64,000 bases of DNA from contig NW_020954608.1 of the NCBI RefSeq assembly GCF_900497805.2, positions 13,993,888 through 14,057,887 of the forward strand, in the 5' to 3' direction. The DNA is from Vombatus ursinus. Taxonomy: Eukaryota; Chordata; Mammalia; Diprotodontia; Vombatidae. Below, piece after piece: positions 58,285-64,000 of the stretch (position 1 is its first letter; each line of letters begins with the position of its first letter). The notes under the pieces were generated by a model, which was given only the letters and a program-made list of their open reading frames with translations, had not been told where the DNA came from and made no database searches. A program made the position numbers and the translations under genes.

Positions 58285-58450
58285 TGATGAGATTTAAAGA
58301 TATATTGATGTATAACCTATATCAGATTGCTTACCATCTCAGGGTGGGAGGAGAGGAAGAAAGGAGAAATGGAATTTGGAACCCAAAACTTAAAAAAAAA
58401 ACAATGAATGTTAAAAATTGTTTTACATGTAATGGGGGAAAATAAAATAT
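58285..58450 (+). mobile_element. L1 LINE 3' end
   Basis: 'tcagattgcttaccatctca', 'ggagaaatggaatttggaac', 'atgaatgttaaaaattgttt' and a final 'ggaaaataaaat' are the marsupial L1 3' UTR. Confidence 0.75.
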
Positions 58451-58459
58451 TTTAAGAAG

Positions 58460-59215
58460 ATATTTTGAGGTGTGGAGAAAAGAAATTGAGACATTTCACA
58501 TCAGAGGTTCCCATCTCCTTAGTAAATTAGGAAATGGGAATATCTCCTGACAACTTAGAGGAGGGAGAAGTGAGTTTGGAAACTTAAAGAAAACAGAAAA
58601 TGTTTAACAGCTATTTTTGGAAAACTGATCTATACTTGCAATATTTTTCCATTTGAATAGAGAGAGGTAAGACTTACAGTTCCTTAAGCTAGTAGAAACA
58701 AAAATTAATTCTCTGAAAATTTATCCTCTAGCTATGGTTTTATATATAAGACATTAGGGATTCATATAGAGTAGTCAGTTATCTTTATGATGAAGGGACT
58801 TGCCAAAGAACTTAATTTGAGGATGAATTATAATGTTCTAAACATAATTTTTTATTGTTACCAGAAGAATATAGCCCCTCATTGCATAATGTCACATATG
58901 TGAAATGTATACATTTATAGTTAATCACAACCCCAAACTAACATTCTTCAATTTTTAGGTAAAATTCTGTAGACATAGCTTCTTTGGGGTTTCTGAAGAC
59001 ATGAAAAATGTCCGAAAGGGCTTTATGTGTGATTATAATATGGTACTTTAAAATTTTATAGAAAAAAATGGTAGACGATGAGCTGTAAATAGGCAGAATG
59101 CTTGGTATCCTATAGGAAAAATAATTTTATTATTCTTTATAGTTAAAGAAATAATTTTTTCTCCCAGTTGTGATTTGTGTCATAATTTTTAAAAAATGCA
59201 GTACATGAAACTTAT
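58460..59215. other. FBXL13 intron without a recognised feature
   Basis: AT-rich, no repeat family or exon recognised. Confidence 0.4.
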
Positions 59216-59220
59216 ATGAG

Positions 59221-59460
59221 AGTCAGCGTGGCATAATGGATAGAGGAAAGTGAACCTAGGAGTCAGGAAGACCAGGGTTCAAGTCCCATCCCTGCCACAA
59301 ACTGCATGTGTGACCCTGGGTGAGTTTTTTCAGTACCCTAGACAATTCTCTTAAGATTGAGAGTGCAGAGTAGGTGAGGTCCTGCCTTGGGAGAGGGAGT
59401 TTTCTCATCAGGAAGTTAGTTACCTATCTGGTCCAAAAAAGGCGGAAAAAAGTGAAGCAG
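59221..59460 (+). repeat. tRNA-derived SINE with 'gacaattctcttaagattga' tail
   Basis: Head AGTCAGCGTGGCATAATGGA, 'accagggttcaagtcccatc', 'gtgtgaccctgggtgagttt', then a tail unlike WSINE1 or RTE-SINE, ending 'cttgggagagggagttttct'. Fullest copy of a SINE type with fragments at 11940, 12840, 18520 and 52430. Confidence 0.7.
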
Positions 59461-59639
59461 ACATAAAATACAAATACATATTCATTTCTTAACTCTTCTG
59501 GAGTAGAGTGACATCCTATCTAATCTCTTTTCTGTTTTGTCTCTTTTGGACAAATTACTGTTTGTCAATACCTCTTCCAGAAAGCGATTAAGAAGACACA
59601 TAAAGGAAACATAAATCAATTTAAATGTTGATTCTTGAA

Positions 59640-60850
59640 TTTTGTCTCAGTCCCTCCCTCAAGGGGAATTATGTAGATGATTTTTCTGGACTATGTAAAA
59701 CAATAATAGGGCTTGATGTAAATGTTGAATCTCATCTAGTCCATCTTTCAGCATTTAGTGGAGATTATAGCCTTTTCTCTTGCCTTTTAAATCTCCTTTC
59801 CTCTTCTTGCAGGTACTTAATAGTGTTGAATTGAATTGATGATCTTATCCTGTCCCACAGCTCCCACCATTACTTCATTGTTATATCTTCTTGTCTTTAT
59901 CCTGAGTTCAAGTCACACATTTCCAGTTACCCACTGGGCATTCTACTTCCTCTTCAAGCTCGTAATGTCTAAAGTTGAATTCATACAAAATAGGCAGAGA
60001 TTTTGCTCCTCCTCCTGATCCTCCTATCACTTTGAATGGTGCCCCTGGTTACCTGGGGCTCAAAGCTTAGTAATTGTTCTTTATTCCCCCCTTTGCCTCA
60101 ACCCCCACCATTCAATTAACTTCCATGACCTGTAGATTCTACTTCTGCCACATCTTTCCTATTTATCACCTGCTCTCTTTTCCCTTGCCATCATCCTATT
60201 TCATGTCTTTAGTACCTCTCATGTAGATTATGGCACTAGCCTTCTAACTGAATCATCAATTTCCATTGTACTTTTGTGTACACTCCCACCATATTAATTT
60301 TCCTAATGGCATACTTGTGCTCAGAAGCCTTCAATGGCTCTTAAGCTGACATGCAAGGCCCTCCACAATCTAGCCATAACTCACTCTTCCATATCCCTTA
60401 TGCTCTAGTCAAACTAGATCATTCACTGTTCCCCAAACATACTTCAAAATTTCCTAGTTAGGTGGCTTTGCTCCTGGTATTTCCTACCCTCCTCCCAACC
60501 CTCAAATTGTTGAAATCCTACAGATTATTTAAGACTTGTACTTTTTTCCATAATGGTTTCCCTTGTTTCTCCCAAGCCTGAAGTGAGTTCTCCTATCTCC
60601 GAATTCCTAGGGCACTTTGTTTGTGCCTCTTTGATGGCACTTGTTATGTCCTCCTTTGTGTAAGACCATCTTGTGTTCAGATTTTCTCTCCCCTCCTACA
60701 TTGTGTCTCCTTAGCATCAACAGCCATATGCTTTTTATCTTGTGTCCCCTGGGACAAAGCATACCAAGTACAGGGTCATGTACAGTATCTGTGTAAGCAT
60801 TCTCAGTGGCTTGCCCATAGTAGGTACATAATAAATGTTTGTTAAATATA
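59640..60850 (+). repeat. L2 LINE, ORF2 part and tail
   Basis: 'gaagccttcaatggctctta', 'catgcaaggccctccacaat', 'cttgcccatagtaggtacat', 'aataaatgtttgttaaatat'. The frames here are L2 remnants. Confidence 0.7.
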
Positions 60851-60859
60851 GGTATTATT

Positions 60860-61920
60860 AGTATTATATTATAATTAATATGAATATTATCTAATATGAA
60901 TAAATATTCCTCAATCACCTCTTTTGTCAGTTTAGCTTTTCATACATTTGAATTTTACAAGTTTATAGAAAGCTGTAATAGAGGATTTTTTTTTCAAATT
61001 TTATGTATTTTAAAACATTCTTCTGAGAGGGCTTCACCAGACTGCCAGAAGGGACATACACACATACACACAAAAAAGCTAAGAACCTATGCCAAAAAGA
61101 GATAAATTGGATTTTTACCTCCTAGTTGTTCTTGTTAAGAGAATACTAAGTAAATGATAAAGATGATGATAAAGAAAGTGACATTGATTGTTCTGCCCAC
61201 ATGACAAAAGATATACTTCTTAAAGGCATATCCTTTTCCCTTTTTTTCATTTCCCCTGTTTTCTCTATTACTCTCTAAACTAATTAATCGCCACAATGAG
61301 GGGAATAAAGCTGCCTTCTCTCTGGGCTTCACATAGGGATATAGCAACTAAAAGACTACTTTCATTCAACATTTTGTTCCATTTCCCAAATGCTTGAAGG
61401 ACTTGCTCAGGCTTTCTGAAATTATGCTTATTCTAGGAAAGTATTTATTTACAATCTCCTTTCTTTATTTTCCCACAATCCACTTCGTTAATCCCCTGCA
61501 GTCTTGTTTTAATGGGTCTCCTTAGTGCCATCTTCTCTCCATCTTCCTATCTGTATGGCAGTATTTTACCCACTATGCTATACTCACTTTCAGTTGTGTT
61601 TTGAATTCTGTGTCACAGAGCTTGGTGATGTTTTTGTCTAATCAGTACCCTTCACAATTTACCAATCAGAATTTCGCCCAAAACCAGTAATTCCAATTTA
61701 TTCAGCAAAGAGCTTCTACTCCATGTAAAAACACTGTACAAGATATTCTTAGTCATCCTCCTCTGTGGTCTCTCTGATGAATCATCCTCCCCTTCAGGAA
61801 CTGGCCTTTCTTGCTTTCTCTTTATTCTGTCTTTCCTGGTTCTTTTCCTAGCTATCTGAACATGTTCCCTGACAAGTTTAATTTTTTTTATTCCATTAAC
61901 CATGAGCATATTTAAAAGTT
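60860..61920. other. FBXL13 intron without a recognised feature
   Basis: No repeat family, exon or RNA gene I could support. Confidence 0.35.
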
Positions 61921-61925
61921 TCCAT

Positions 61926-62112
61926 CCTCAGGCCTCTTCTCTCTCTCTCTTTTTTTGGGGGGGGCTGGGCAGTGGGGTTAAGTGACTTGCCCAGGGTCAC
62001 TCAGCTAGTAAATGTCAAGTGTCTGAGGTCAGATTTGAACTCAGGTCCTCCTGACTCCAGGGCCAGTGCTCTATCTACTGTGCCACCTAGCTGCCCCTCA
62101 GGCCTCTTCTCT
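61926..62112 (-). repeat. WSINE1/Mar1-type SINE with perfect 17-bp target-site duplication
   Basis: SINE body about 61950-62095 in reverse orientation ('gtgacttgcccagggtcact', end CCACCTAGCTGCCC). CCTCAGGCCTCTTCTCT at 61926-61942 is repeated without mismatch at 62096-62112. Confidence 0.95.
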
Positions 62113-62370
62113 TGAGGCAGATAGGTGGCATATAGCACATCTTCCTTTAATTAGGAAGATCTGAGTTCAAGTCCTGATTCAGACACTTCCTGCCTCTGTG
62201 ATTGTGGGCTAGTCACTGAACCTTTCTTAGCCTCAGTTCCCTCATCTGTTAAATAAAGATAATAATAGCAGCTCTCACACAGGGTTGTTATGAGGATCAA
62301 ATGAGGTAAATTGTGTAAAATGCTTTGTGCATTTGAAAGCATCAAATATATGGGAAACTTTTATTATTAT
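62113..62370 (+). repeat. MIR/THER1-type SINE
   Basis: 'ggcagataggtggcatatag', 'ctgagttcaagtcctgattc', 'ccctcatctgttaaataaag', 'ggttgttatgaggatcaaat'. Confidence 0.75.
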
Positions 62371-62379
62371 CCTTCTTCA

Positions 62380-62531
62380 TTTATTCCCTCAGAGTGTTTA
62401 TCCATCTTCTCAGTTAGATAGCCATTACTTCTATGTTGATAAATTCATATCAGAGCCCCAGCTCCATATTTTTGGTTGACTTTATGACTTTTCCACTTGA
62501 ATTCATTAAGTCCAAAACTGAGCTTGTCACC
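62380..62531 (+). repeat. L2 LINE fragment ending at the inverted repeat
   Basis: 'cttctatgttgataaattca' and 'aagtccaaaactgagcttgt' are sense L2 ORF2. The L2 match stops where the left arm begins. Confidence 0.55.
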
Positions 62532-63090
62532 TTTAAGTAACACTGCTATATTTCATTCTGAATTTGACACAGAATGGTGTCCCCTGCTGAGCAAAATCTT
62601 ATCCCTCATTTTCAAATCCTGAGACCATTTGCGTAATCCTATTTCTGACTTGTTTTGGTTTATATTTTTACTTTATGTTTCACCTTTTCCCAGTTACCTA
62701 ATTTCTTGTGGAATTCTTTCTACTCATTTTAATATTACTAATTTTTGGCTGCTATTATGTATAGAATGTCACCTTTTACAATATATGAAGTCCTTATTTT
62801 ATCTTTTCCCTTTCTCTTAACAGTACTACTGTTCTCCAAATTCCCCTAGGTTCAAAACTGCTGAGTGTTTTTCCTTTATTCTGTCTGTCCAGTCAATGAC
62901 TATCTTCTCAATCTGCTTAGAAATGACTCTTGAATTTACCCATCTCTTATGATCCTTCTTCTACCACTATCATCCATTTTACTCCACACTTAAATCTTCT
63001 CAGGATTTGAAAATGAGGGATAAGATCTTGCTCAGCAGGGGACACCATTCTGTGTCAAATTCAGAATGAAATATAGCAGTGTTACTTAAA
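62532..63090. repeat. Near-perfect 93-bp inverted repeat with 373-bp loop
   Basis: Left arm 62532-62624, right arm 62998-63090. Reading the right arm in reverse complement, I find one mismatch (GCAAAATCTT against GCAAGATCTT). The loop (62625-62997) is pyrimidine-rich and unassigned. No terminal target duplication seen outside the arms. Confidence 0.95.
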
Positions 63091-64000
63091 ATTTGCCAAA
63101 TGAGATTTCACTGTCAACTGATAGTTCTCCTACCAAAGAGAAAATTTAAGAAAGATAAACAATTGAGAAGTGCCCTATGGATTTCCACACTTACGGTTTT
63201 CCATTCTGAAGACAAGTCACTGGTAGTCCCATTAATTTGTAATTATTCAGTTTATGGAAGTGCAACTTTTTTACTCTAATAGATTTCCATCTTTGAAATG
63301 GTGGATTTGACTCATTATGTGGAAGCAAAGGGATCCATAGTATTGGACAAAATACTGAAATGTCATATGACTATGCATCCCTTTACCTTCTTCCTAAAAG
63401 AACTACATCTGGTCTGGCCTTGTGAAATAAGTATAGGTTCTCATTTTAAAAGACTGCCATGGAGGGAGATTCCACAAGATTCCTTGGAATCTTTATTTTG
63501 CTTACTAGTTCCTGTTGTTAGATATCCTTCAGTGTGTCTAACTAGTCTTTGGACATCTGAGTATAGATGGAAGAAAATTGTATTTTCCCCGCTCACTCTC
63601 AGTATTCACCTGAGAAGAGTGAAGATGAAGTTTATATTCTTAAGATTTTATCAACAGTCCTTTGGATCATTTTAGAAACTCCAAGCAAGGGAGGGGAGTG
63701 GCCTGGACTGTTTCTGCTCAGTCTATCTCATCTCCTCACTGAGCTGTTGATCTGAGTCAGAACAACATTAAAGATACTAAAATGTTTCATCATGTTTTGA
63801 ATACAAGCTGCAGGCAGAGAGAAAATCATGTTTTGTTCAAAAAAATTCAGCATGAGTGGGGTAATCTGTTTCATGTAGACATGTGTGTTTCAAATTATTA
63901 GAAATAAAATTAATAATACTATGTATATGTGTTTTATTTTATCTTTTCATTGAATATGAACTTAAGTCTTCTGGATTTTTTTTTCACAACCATTTCCCCT
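63091..64000. other. FBXL13 intron without a recognised feature
   Basis: A 125-codon plus-strand frame (63298-63675) shows no recognisable product. No repeat family recognised. Confidence 0.4.

Noticed and set aside
60621-60845. Cysteine-rich 74-codon frame
   Set aside because: It is the L2 3' tail translated.

Overview
The window is mammalian and almost certainly marsupial. It is AT-rich, full of introns, and crowded with SINEs of the 'GGGGCAGCTAGGTGGCACAGTGGATAGAG' type, RTE-tailed relatives of those SINEs, RTE/BovB-like LINEs, and old L2, L3/CR1, MIR/THER and L1 copies. One SINE subtype ends in CCAATTG-type sequence, which resembles the Australian (WSINE1) family more than the opossum form. 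That lineage call is an inference.

Two host genes are recognisable. LRRC17, a secreted leucine-rich-repeat protein, is complete in its coding part on the minus strand. Its three coding exons lie at 40785-40014, 13249-13094 and 9548-9151. They join in phase to give 441 codons plus a stop, the length I recall for human LRRC17. On the plus strand, a 101-bp exon at 57356-57456 and a probable 53-bp exon at 51991-52043 match FBXL13 (DRC6). LRRC17 therefore appears to be nested antisense beside or within FBXL13, as in human. The 53-bp FBXL13 exon carries an in-frame TAA, which is the main surprise among the genes.

The rest is intron and repeats. 0.4-8.1 kb holds opposed L2 copies, SINEs, an L3/CR1 fragment and a hAT-like element. 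8.1-13.3 kb holds the 3' half of LRRC17, flanked by two copies of an unclassified repeat. 13.3-40 kb is the large LRRC17 intron, with L2, a decayed L1, an RTE with a recognisable reverse-transcriptase motif, L3/CR1, microsatellites and several nested SINEs. 40.8-46.5 kb lies upstream of LRRC17 and contains L2, an RTE insertion with target-site duplication, and one or two LTR-like fossils. 47-51.5 kb is mostly L2. 52-64 kb holds the FBXL13 exons, nested SINE/MIR insertions, L1 and L2 ends, and a striking near-perfect 93-bp inverted repeat at 62.5-63.1 kb.

I saw no tRNA or rRNA gene, CRISPR array or bacterial-type feature. Apart from the two genes, I could not support any of the open reading frames as a protein gene. 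Repeat family names are by eye, and edges are good to about 10-30 bases unless target-site duplications are given.
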